From: Flavobacterium sp. PMTSA4
GTDB lineage: Bacteria; Bacteroidota; Bacteroidia; Flavobacteriales; Flavobacteriaceae
Direction of reading: 5' to 3'
DNA: 64,000 nucleotides
NCBI RefSeq assembly: GCF_032098525.1
Contig: NZ_CP134890.1
Span: forward strand, 1,364,001-1,428,000
In this document: piece after piece, positions 26,438 through 33,795 of the stretch
Position numbering within the stretch: the stretch's first letter is position 1
Layout of the letters: each line of letters starts with the position of its first letter
Program-made: the position numbers and the translations under genes
Notes under the pieces: generated by a model
Told to the model about the DNA's origin: nothing
Seen by the model: only the letters and a program-made list of their open reading frames with translations
Database searches by the model: none

Positions 26438-26665
26438 TTATCGTAGTGAATAGTTAATAGTTGCTAAAAAATTTCGTCTAACTACTGGTGTAGTTGTTCT
26501 TTTTATCTCTCTATCAAGAATTGAAGCAATTCTAATTCTTGGTATTTCGGGACATTCTTCTGAAATTACCTGTATAATAGTTTTGCGGATTTTTGGGGTA
26601 ATTTCAAAAATGACTTCGTTTACATACATTAAACTGCATCTTTCGTTGATAACATCTACTCTCAT
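26438..26665 (-). CDS. Hypothetical small protein
   Basis: 75 aa, MRVDVINERCSLMYVNEVI..., with a basic C-terminal half (RIASILDREIKRTTTPVVRRN). No known motif. It is the first of three consecutive minus-strand ORFs in the accessory island. A terminator-like stem lies 30 bases upstream of its start, as in an attenuated leader. Confidence 0.6.
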   Translation of the reverse strand: MRVDVINERCSLMYVNEVIFEITPKIRKTIIQVISEECPEIPRIRIASILDREIKRTTTPVVRRNFLATINYSLR

Positions 26666-26694
26666 AATTTGATATTTTTTAATTACTACTATTT

Positions 26695-26758
26695 TTAAAA
26701 AAAACCTGCTCTAGTATTATTAATCAATACCACAAAAAAATTAATTAAGAGCAGGTTT
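26695..26758 (-). terminator. Terminator-like stem-loop upstream of a minus-strand gene
   Basis: An 11-bp perfect stem (AAACCTGCTCT with AGAGCAGGTTT) encloses a 35-base loop. On the minus strand it is followed by eight T. No minus-strand gene ends here, so it could be an attenuator for the 75-aa gene or the end of an unannotated RNA. Confidence 0.6.
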
Positions 26759-26869
26759 AAAACAACTAACCCAATAATTCAGGTCTTTTAAAAATCTCTA
26801 TCAATCAGTTTACATTGCCTCAAAACTTTATGATGAAACAAAGTTCTAACATTGAAATGAAAAAAAAAA

Positions 26870-26929
26870 GGGGGATTTCCCCCTATTTTAAGGGGGATTT
26901 CCCCCTATTTTTTTAGGGGGAAATCCCCC
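26870..26929. repeat. Triple G5/C5 palindrome (mini-array)
   Basis: GGGGGATTTCCCCC starts at 26870 and 26892, and GGGGGAAATCCCCC (the same element inverted) starts at 26916, each flanked by A and T. Spacings are 22 and 24 bp, with AT-only spacers. The same 14-mer appears once more at 60344-60357. G5/C5 blocks are very unusual in this AT-rich DNA. Each copy can form a hairpin, and neighbouring copies can pair with each other. The last copy ends in seven T. Confidence 0.92.
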
Positions 26930-26999
26930 TTTTTTTATAAACATAACTTCTGTTACTTTGTTTTGATTAAATTTACTTCACTAACCAATAATAAAACAC

Positions 27000-27470
27000 A
27001 TGCCTAAACACACCTTAAACATGGAACTAGTTGCCGAAATGATTAAAAATTATAGAACACGTCAACTAAAATCAATAGAAGATTCAAAAACTTGGCCAAT
27101 GGCTTTTGATGCGCACTCGGTTTGGTTTTCTTTAGATGAACTAAAGGATTTTATAACCGAAATTGAAACTGAAATAGCTAGTCATCCTGAAAAACCAGTT
27201 GGCAATTTAGGTCTTCGTATTTATTATGCTGCCTATCCAACAGAGGAAGATTGGAATCCAGATTTGGATACTGTTCCAAAAGATTATGAAAAATTACATA
27301 CCGTTATAGCGTTACCTACCAATGAAATAGATGGTGAAAATTTTGATTTTGATCCATCAGATGTAAACACTTATGATGGCACAAAACCAACTGGAACTGG
27401 AATTGCTATTATGGCGGAGAATCATGGATTTTTGACTCCTCCTTTTTCAACAACAGGTGAATGGTTTTAA
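27000..27470 (+). CDS. Hypothetical soluble protein
   Basis: 156 aa, acidic, no signal peptide or membrane helix. Features: MELVAEMIKNYRTRQL, FDAHSVWFSLDELKDFITEIE, LGLRIYYAAYP, and TGIAIMAENHGFLTPPF. I do not recognise a named family. It starts 70 bases after the G5/C5 palindromes and ends 28 bases before the membrane sensor gene, with no terminator between, so it may be the first gene of that operon. Confidence 0.75.
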   Translation: MPKHTLNMELVAEMIKNYRTRQLKSIEDSKTWPMAFDAHSVWFSLDELKDFITEIETEIASHPEKPVGNLGLRIYYAAYPTEEDWNPDLDTVPKDYEKLHTVIALPTNEIDGENFDFDPSDVNTYDGTKPTGTGIAIMAENHGFLTPPFSTTGEWF

Positions 27471-27498
27471 TTATTTATAATAATGATATTTAAATCAA

Positions 27499-28152
27499 AT
27501 GGTAAATCTGGTTGTATTTTTGGCTTATTCATTAATTTACATTGAGTTAATTTCATTTGTAGCAGGCATTTATTACTTCAAAAAATTTAAAGATTCCTAT
27601 TGGAAATGGTTCATTTATTATCTAGGTTTAATTTCTCTTTTAGGATTCTTTCAATTACATGTAATAATTGAATATTTCGAAGAATACAACAATTATTTTG
27701 GTAGCTACTTGATCATACCAATTGAATTTATGTTTTTTTTCTGGTTATATGCCTATAAATCATTAAAGAAGAAAAATCTTTTTTGGGTTTTTAGCTTTCT
27801 ATACTTGCTTTCTTTTGCAATGCATTCCTTTATTAAAAAGGAAATCAGTTCTTTTTATTCATTCAATTATGTCATTGGTGCATTTCTATTAGGCATATTA
27901 GTTTTTTTAGAATATATGAAACAAATCAAATCTGATGATATAATAAAATTCAAAGAAAACATGATGTTTTATATTAATCTAGGCGTAAGTATATTATACA
28001 TTGGAACGTTGCCTTTTTTTTCCTTTTATGGAATAATAATTAAAGATTTAGATTTAAGAATGAACTATTATCTGTTCTTTCTAATTGTTAATAATTTTAT
28101 GTATATCCTTTTTACCTTAGCATTCATATGGAGCAAACCGAATACATATTAA
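27499..28152 (+). CDS. Integral membrane protein, probable sensor partner of the histidine kinase
   Basis: 217 aa with about seven membrane helices and short loops, no signal peptide and no known enzymatic motif. The last 25 bases overlap the start of the histidine kinase gene, which itself has only one membrane helix and no sensor domain. The overlap and the order membrane protein-kinase-regulator suggest that this protein senses the stimulus and passes it to the kinase; this is inference from layout. Confidence 0.8.
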   Translation: MVNLVVFLAYSLIYIELISFVAGIYYFKKFKDSYWKWFIYYLGLISLLGFFQLHVIIEYFEEYNNYFGSYLIIPIEFMFFFWLYAYKSLKKKNLFWVFSFLYLLSFAMHSFIKKEISSFYSFNYVIGAFLLGILVFLEYMKQIKSDDIIKFKENMMFYINLGVSILYIGTLPFFSFYGIIIKDLDLRMNYYLFFLIVNNFMYILFTLAFIWSKPNTY

Positions 28153-28907
28153 TAGTATTAGTTTTTAATTTATTTTTTATTCTTTTTATGGTGGCTATCA
28201 TATCCTATATGTGGCAATATAATAGGAAGAAAAAAGAAAATGAAGTACTACTACAAGCCGAAAAAGACCGTCATCAAAAAGAACTTTTTGCTACTCAAAT
28301 TGAAATGCAAAAAAGAACCATGCAGGAAATAGGTAGAGAAATACATGATAATGTTGGTCAAAAGTTAACTTTAGCAAGTTTGTACATCCAACAATTAATC
28401 TATACTAATAAAATTCCAGCAGAGGACGAAAGCATGAACAATGTCAATTCAATATTAAATGATTCTTTGAATGATTTAAGACAATTATCAAAATCTTTGA
28501 GCGATGATTCTATAGAAAACAACTCGTTACCTGAATTATTGAAAAAAGAAATTAGCAAAATCAATTCGATAATTGATTCTCAATTAGTCATTGATAATGA
28601 AGGAAATTATAAATCTGTTGATTATCATGCTAAAAGTGTTTTGATAAGAATATGTCAAGAGTTTATTCAAAATTCTTTGAAATATGCAAATTGTAGCTTA
28701 ATCACAATTACCTTAAGCTATGAAAATGAATCAATTACACTTTCACTTTCAGATAACGGAACTGGTTTTAATATTAATGATACTAAATCAGAAGGAATTG
28801 GTTTAAAAAACATGAAAAAAAGAAGTGAAATAATTGGCGGAGAATTTTCTTTATCAAGCGATAGTAACGGAACAAAAATTATAATAAAATTACCTATAAC
28901 TATTTAA
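28128..28907 (+). CDS. Sensor histidine kinase, NarL/DesK type (HisKA_3)
   Basis: 259 aa. One N-terminal membrane helix (~7-29), a short coiled coil, then the dimerisation/phosphoacceptor motif REIHDNVGQKLTLA (His73), and the HATPase domain with N box EFIQNSLKYA, G1 DNGTGF and G2 GIGLKNMKKRSE. The group phosphorylates LuxR-type regulators such as its neighbour. There is essentially no extracytoplasmic sensor region, so input probably comes from the overlapping membrane protein. Confidence 0.93.
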   Translation: MEQTEYILIVLVFNLFFILFMVAIISYMWQYNRKKKENEVLLQAEKDRHQKELFATQIEMQKRTMQEIGREIHDNVGQKLTLASLYIQQLIYTNKIPAEDESMNNVNSILNDSLNDLRQLSKSLSDDSIENNSLPELLKKEISKINSIIDSQLVIDNEGNYKSVDYHAKSVLIRICQEFIQNSLKYANCSLITITLSYENESITLSLSDNGTGFNINDTKSEGIGLKNMKKRSEIIGGEFSLSSDSNGTKIIIKLPITI

Positions 28908-28957
28908 ATTTTATTAAATAAAATAGTACTTTAGCTTTTGCTAACCTATTTGTATTT

Positions 28958-29608
28958 ATGAAATATTCTATTGCAATTGTTGATGACCACACACTAATTG
29001 CAAAAGCGCTTAGTGGCATTATATCCACCTTCAATGATTTTGAAGTGCTTTATGAATGCGAAAATGGCAAAGAACTTCAAGAAAAATTTCTTGATAAAAA
29101 CAATCATCCAAAAATTGTTCTTCTTGATGTTAGTATGCCAATAATGAATGGTTTTGAAACTGCAAAATGGCTGACTGAAAATCATCCTGATGTTTATATC
29201 ATGGCATTAAGCATGCAAAATGAAGATCAAAGTGTAATTAAAATGGTCAAAAACGGTGCTAAAGGATATCTTTTAAAAAACACTTATCCTGCAGATTTAG
29301 AAACAGCATTGTTAACTATGGTAAAAAATGGATTTTATTATCCTGAATGGGCCGCCAATAAAATATTTAATAGCATAGGTCAAAAAACCGAACCATCTAA
29401 AAAAATTGATTCCTCACTTACTGAAAGAGAATTGGAATTCCTGAAATATGTAGCTACTGAGTTAAGCTATAAAGAAATAGGTGAATTAATGAGTTGCAGC
29501 GCAAGAACTGTTGAAAACTATAGAGATAGTGTTTGTGAAAAACTCCAAATGAAAACCAGAATAGGATTAGCCGTTTATGCAATTAAAAGTGGCTTGATTG
29601 TCCTTTAA
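28958..29608 (+). CDS. LuxR/NarL-family response regulator
   Basis: 216 aa. Receiver domain with acidic pocket DDH (9-11), phospho-acceptor D57 in VLLDVSMP and a Lys in YLLKN; C-terminal HTH (LTERELEFLKYVATELSYKEIGELM...TVENYRDSVCEKL). It is the cognate regulator of the upstream kinase. The target genes are unknown; the MATE pump gene nearby is on the other strand. Confidence 0.94.
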   Translation: MKYSIAIVDDHTLIAKALSGIISTFNDFEVLYECENGKELQEKFLDKNNHPKIVLLDVSMPIMNGFETAKWLTENHPDVYIMALSMQNEDQSVIKMVKNGAKGYLLKNTYPADLETALLTMVKNGFYYPEWAANKIFNSIGQKTEPSKKIDSSLTERELEFLKYVATELSYKEIGELMSCSARTVENYRDSVCEKLQMKTRIGLAVYAIKSGLIVL

Positions 29609-29609
29609 A

Positions 29610-29837
29610 TTATTCTTCGTATTGTTCCATTTCTTTGTCATAAAACTCACCTGCTAGTGTGATTAAATGTTCCATCTCACTTTCAAGTTCAGTTTCATCT
29701 TCGCCTTCTAAATCTTCTAAAAATTCTACCTCATCATCTTTTAAATTAATAATAAAGCGAGGAAAATCTAAATGGATAACAAAAATATCTTCTGGAAATT
29801 CGGAGTTATCAGCTAAAACAAATTTTGGTAATTGCAT
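29610..29837 (-). CDS. Small acidic protein
   Basis: 75 aa, MQLPKFVLADNSEFPEDIFVIH... with more than one third Asp/Glu in the C-terminal half. No domain recognised. It lies 15 bases downstream of the MATE gene on the same strand, and its stop is 1 base from the convergent regulator gene. Codon use matches neighbouring genes, so it is likely a real core gene of unknown role. Confidence 0.8.
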   Translation of the reverse strand: MQLPKFVLADNSEFPEDIFVIHLDFPRFIINLKDDEVEFLEDLEGEDETELESEMEHLITLAGEFYDKEMEQYEE

Positions 29838-29852
29838 TTCAGTAAATAGTGA

Positions 29853-31226
29853 TTAGTAATTAGTGATTAGTTTTTTGGTCAAATAATTAAAGCGAAGATA
29901 CAAAAATAATGCGGCAGCAGATAATCCTGAAAGCAATCCAATCCAAACTCCAACTGCTTTTAATTCTGTGTAAAGTCCTAAATAAAATGAAACAGGAAAA
30001 CCAATAACCCAGTAGGCAACAAAAGTAATATACATTGGTATTTTTACATCTTGTAATCCTCGTAATGCTCCAAGAACTACAACCTGCAATCCATCTGAAA
30101 TTTGAAAAACAGCAGCTACCAAAAGTAACTTGGCAGCGATAGAAACCACTTCGGCATTTTCAACTAAATGGATAACATCATTGTTTTTTACAAACACTTT
30201 TGGAATATATTCATGGAAAACAATAAATAGCAGTGCAAAAACTATTTCAAGCAAAACGGCTAGTAAAAAAATAGAAAACGCTATTCTTCTTAATGCAATA
30301 AAATCAGACTTCCCTTTTTGATTTCCAACTCTAATCATTGCCGTAACACTTAAACCCATAGCAAACATAAAAGTTAATGAAGCTACACTCAAAGCAACCT
30401 GATTTGCCGCTTGACTGGTTACTCCAATAATTCCACAAAGCCATATTGCTGCCGTAAATAAAACGACTTCAAATAACATTTGCATCGCTGATGGAGTTCC
30501 TAATCGGATGATTTTTATATTGATTTCCTTTTTTATTTCTTTTAGCGTAAATCCTTTAAAGTAGGGATGAAATTTAGTTTTAGTATTCATCATGTAATGC
30601 ATAAATATGAGCATCACAATTCTTGATGCAATAGTACCTATTGCTGCTCCGACTATTCCAAGTTTAGGAAAAAACCAAATTCCATAAATTAATAGATAAT
30701 TTAGAACTACATTGACAACATTGGCCAAAATAGTAGCCCACATTGAATATTTGGTTTCACTCAAACCGTCAGCAAATTGCTTGTAGGCTTGATACATAAT
30801 CAAAGGAATTAATGAAAAACCAACAATGTCTAAATAAGGTTTTGCCAACTCAACTACTTCTTCTGATTGACCCATATAAGCAATTAATGGTTTGCAGAAG
30901 TAGATTAAAGCAAACAAAACACTACCTAAAATGGTACACAAATACAAACCATGATGAAAAGCCAATCTGCCTTCTTCGATGCTTTTTTTACCATCGGCTT
31001 CAGCAACAAGTGGTGTAATTGCTGTTGAAAAACCAATTCCTAAAGACATGGCAATAAACACAAAACTGTTTCCTAATGAAACTGCTGCCAATTCAGTTGG
31101 ACCTAATTTCCCAACCATAATATTATCTACAATACTAACAACTGTATGACCAATCATTCCTAAAATAATTGGATACGCTAGTTTCATATTGTATCTAAAC
31201 TCTTTTGTATAATTAGTTAATTTCAC
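29853..31226 (-). CDS. MATE family multidrug/cation antiporter
   Basis: 457 aa with 12 predicted membrane helices in two halves, the usual MATE size. Characteristic segments: YPIILGMIGHTVVSIVDNIMVGKLGPTELAAVS (helix 1-2), GFSTAITPLVAEADG, and the second-half repeat AMQMLFEVVLFTAAIW. MATE proteins export cationic compounds with Na+ or H+. The substrate cannot be read. Confidence 0.94.
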   Translation of the reverse strand: MKLTNYTKEFRYNMKLAYPIILGMIGHTVVSIVDNIMVGKLGPTELAAVSLGNSFVFIAMSLGIGFSTAITPLVAEADGKKSIEEGRLAFHHGLYLCTILGSVLFALIYFCKPLIAYMGQSEEVVELAKPYLDIVGFSLIPLIMYQAYKQFADGLSETKYSMWATILANVVNVVLNYLLIYGIWFFPKLGIVGAAIGTIASRIVMLIFMHYMMNTKTKFHPYFKGFTLKEIKKEINIKIIRLGTPSAMQMLFEVVLFTAAIWLCGIIGVTSQAANQVALSVASLTFMFAMGLSVTAMIRVGNQKGKSDFIALRRIAFSIFLLAVLLEIVFALLFIVFHEYIPKVFVKNNDVIHLVENAEVVSIAAKLLLVAAVFQISDGLQVVVLGALRGLQDVKIPMYITFVAYWVIGFPVSFYLGLYTELKAVGVWIGLLSGLSAAALFLYLRFNYLTKKLITNY

Positions 31227-31261
31227 TTAGCAATTTTTCGATGGCAAAGGTAATTGAAATT

Positions 31262-32134
31262 TTATTCTAACTGCTTTTTGTATACATCAAAGTTAGCTTT
31301 CACTTTTTCATCAAGTTGTGGCTCTATTATGTCTTTAAGTTTATTGAGTTCTTGCCAAATTGTCTTTGCTACTATGTATCTAGCAACACCTTTATCATCT
31401 GCGGGGATAATATACCAAGGTGCATAATCAGTTGACGTTTTGTTAATTGCTTCTTCATAGTATTTCATATAATCATCCCAACGTTCACGCTCTTTTAAAT
31501 CGCCTGTAGAAAACTTCCAATTGTCTTCTGGTGTTTCTAATCGTTTTAATAATCGTTTGCGTTGTTCTTCTTTACTCATGTGAAGATAGAACTTTAAGAT
31601 TTTAGTTCCGTTTTGAGAAATATGTTTTTCAAAGTTTTTTATTTGATCCATTCTGTTTTCCCAAAACTGTGGTGTAATATCTTCTACTTTTTCGACACCT
31701 GGAAGATTTTCAAACATAATATATTCAGGATGAACACGTGTTACCAATACATTTTCATAATGAGTTCGGTTAAAAACCGCAAACTTTCCTTTTTCGGGTA
31801 AAGCGATGTAATGACGCCAAAGATAATCGTGTTCCAATTCATTAGAAGTTGGTGTTTTAAAACTATGAACCACTACTCCACGAGGATTAAACTCCTTAAA
31901 TACTTCTCTTATCAAACTATCTTTTCCACTGGTATCCATTCCTTGCAAACAAATCAGAAAAGCATAACGATTATGAGCATACATCGCATCTTGTTTTTTA
32001 CTCAATTTTATTTGCACTTCATCTAATGCTGTTTCTTCTTCTTTTTTTGAAGTGTCAATATCTAATTCCGTTGGGATTTCGTTTAATTTTATTTTAGTGG
32101 TTACTTTAAAATCATCTGGATTAATATGTTGCAT
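31262..32134 (-). CDS. Polyphosphate kinase 2 family protein
   Basis: 290 aa from the ATG at 32134 (MQHINPDDF); a TTG 42 bases upstream is less likely. Walker A GMDTSGKDSLI, lid motif with RGVVVHSFKTPTSNE, Walker B FNRTHYENVLV, and the LKRLETPEDNWKFSTGDLKER segment. This matches the single-domain PPK2 (class III-like) kinases that phosphorylate AMP or ADP at the expense of polyphosphate. The class is inferred from length and motifs. Confidence 0.93.
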   Translation of the reverse strand: MQHINPDDFKVTTKIKLNEIPTELDIDTSKKEEETALDEVQIKLSKKQDAMYAHNRYAFLICLQGMDTSGKDSLIREVFKEFNPRGVVVHSFKTPTSNELEHDYLWRHYIALPEKGKFAVFNRTHYENVLVTRVHPEYIMFENLPGVEKVEDITPQFWENRMDQIKNFEKHISQNGTKILKFYLHMSKEEQRKRLLKRLETPEDNWKFSTGDLKERERWDDYMKYYEEAINKTSTDYAPWYIIPADDKGVARYIVAKTIWQELNKLKDIIEPQLDEKVKANFDVYKKQLE

Positions 32135-32302
32135 AGTTTGAATTTTTATAATTGTAAACTTATGGAAAAATTTCAACTTAAGCTATTGCTGAATCGTAGC
32201 TATGGTAAAAAATGAATTCATTAAATTTACTTTTTAAAAAAAAATTTCATTTCCTTCCCAACCTTTTCTATTAAATTGTGCTCTATATAAAAAACACCTT
32301 TT

Positions 32303-32839
32303 GTGATTAACGATTTTCAAATACAAGGATGCAGAAAAAAACAGCGCGATGCGCAAAGACAGGTCTATGAATACCTGGCACCAAAGCTATACAGAACCTG
32401 CAAACGCTATTTGAAGAAAGAAGAAGAAATAGAAGAAGTATTAGCTGATGCCTTTTATACAGTATTTACTAAAATAGAACAATTAAAAGAAAACTATGCC
32501 TTTGAAGCTTGGGCACGAAAGATAACAGTAAACCAATGTTTACTACAATTAAAAAGGAATGTAAACTTTAATCTCTATCTCGAAGACACATCGGTTTATC
32601 TGCATCCTGAAACGGTTGCCGCAACACAACTGGAAGAAGAAGATTTATTAAAGCTCTTAGACTTAATTCCCGAAGGATGCAAAACCATTTTCAACCTTTT
32701 TGTAATTGAAGGCTACGGACACAAAGAAATAGCAGCTATGCTTCAAATATCGGAAGGCACATCAAAATCGCAGTTGAATGTTGCCAAAACAAAATTAAAA
32801 GAACTCATCAACAAGTTCTATTATCAAAACGCAAAGTAA
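32303..32839 (+). CDS. ECF-type RNA polymerase sigma factor
   Basis: 178 aa from a GTG at 32303. Region 2 has EEVLADAFYTVFTKIEQLKENYAFEAWARKITVNQCL and region 4 GYGHKEIAAMLQISEGTSKSQLNVAKTKLKEL. It is the first gene of an operon with a membrane-anchored protein 2 bases downstream and a VWA protein, the standard arrangement in which the second protein is the anti-sigma factor. Confidence 0.92.
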   Translation: MINDFQIQGCRKKQRDAQRQVYEYLAPKLYRTCKRYLKKEEEIEEVLADAFYTVFTKIEQLKENYAFEAWARKITVNQCLLQLKRNVNFNLYLEDTSVYLHPETVAATQLEEEDLLKLLDLIPEGCKTIFNLFVIEGYGHKEIAAMLQISEGTSKSQLNVAKTKLKELINKFYYQNAK

Positions 32840-32841
32840 GA

Positions 32842-33762
32842 ATGGACCACAAAGACGACATATTCGAACAATTCAAATCGGCGGCTGAAAATGCAGAAAC
32901 TAAAGAGTTTCCAGCTATGGAAAGTGTTTGGAATCGTGTGGAAAGTAAACTCGACAACAAACAACTTACCAAAGAAACCAAATTGTGGAAGAAATTGGCT
33001 GTAGCAGCTTCGCTCCTATTGGTGGCAACGCTGGGTTATCAATTCTTGAAAGAGGATAAAACTGTTATTTCGCCTACTAATGAAATGGTTGCTGTTGATA
33101 CTCTTAAAACCGTTACCGATAGTGTTTCAAACGAAGCCATAGTTTCAGCAGAAGAAAAAAGCAATCCGGTTATTAAACCAAATGCCGAAATGATTTTAGA
33201 AGAGCAAATTGGCACAACTAACAACATTGTTATGCAGGACACTATTAAAAGTTTAGTTCCAAAAATGGCGGTTGCTGCAAAAGAATCTCAAATAGAAAGT
33301 GATGCTCTTGAACTTCAAAAACCAGCTGCAGCTTCTTTAGTTGCCAATGGTTATACCAAACAAAAAGACAATGCCCGTGGTGTAAGACGTAGCGAAGGAT
33401 ACTTCAATGCAGAAACAGTACAGTCTAATGATTCCAAACAAGTAGAGAAAAAAGAAGAACCTTTGCTAGTAATTGACAATAAAGTTTCCGACCAACAAAC
33501 CGTTGGAAAATTAGATGCAGGTGAAATAGATAATATCCTAGTATTACCCGATCCACTATACATCATTAATGGTGTTGAATATACCGAAGTTGAACTCTTT
33601 GGTCCAAATCCAACGAGTCCTTATGCGCCACTTAACAAACAAAACATTGAATCGCTCTCGATACTGCAGAACGAAAAAGCGACTTCAATTTATGGTGACA
33701 AAGGCAAAAAAGGTGTCGTCATCATCACTACCAAAGATGGTAAACCCGCTGCCAAAAAGTAG
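32842..33762 (+). CDS. Probable anti-sigma factor with a TonB plug-like C-terminus
   Basis: 306 aa. An N-terminal cytoplasmic part (~1-65), one membrane helix (KKLAVAASLLLVATLGYQFL, ~65-85), a low-complexity periplasmic stretch, and a C-terminal ~65 residues (YIINGVEYTEVEL...LNKQNIESLSILQNEKATSIYG...GVVIITTKDG) with the wording of a TonB-receptor plug domain but no barrel. The position after the sigma gene and the single helix suggest anti-sigma function. No FecR domain is present, so this is inference. Confidence 0.7.
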   Translation: MDHKDDIFEQFKSAAENAETKEFPAMESVWNRVESKLDNKQLTKETKLWKKLAVAASLLLVATLGYQFLKEDKTVISPTNEMVAVDTLKTVTDSVSNEAIVSAEEKSNPVIKPNAEMILEEQIGTTNNIVMQDTIKSLVPKMAVAAKESQIESDALELQKPAAASLVANGYTKQKDNARGVRRSEGYFNAETVQSNDSKQVEKKEEPLLVIDNKVSDQQTVGKLDAGEIDNILVLPDPLYIINGVEYTEVELFGPNPTSPYAPLNKQNIESLSILQNEKATSIYGDKGKKGVVIITTKDGKPAAKK

Positions 33763-33795
33763 CAAATCAGTACTAACATTTTAAAAATCAACGTC

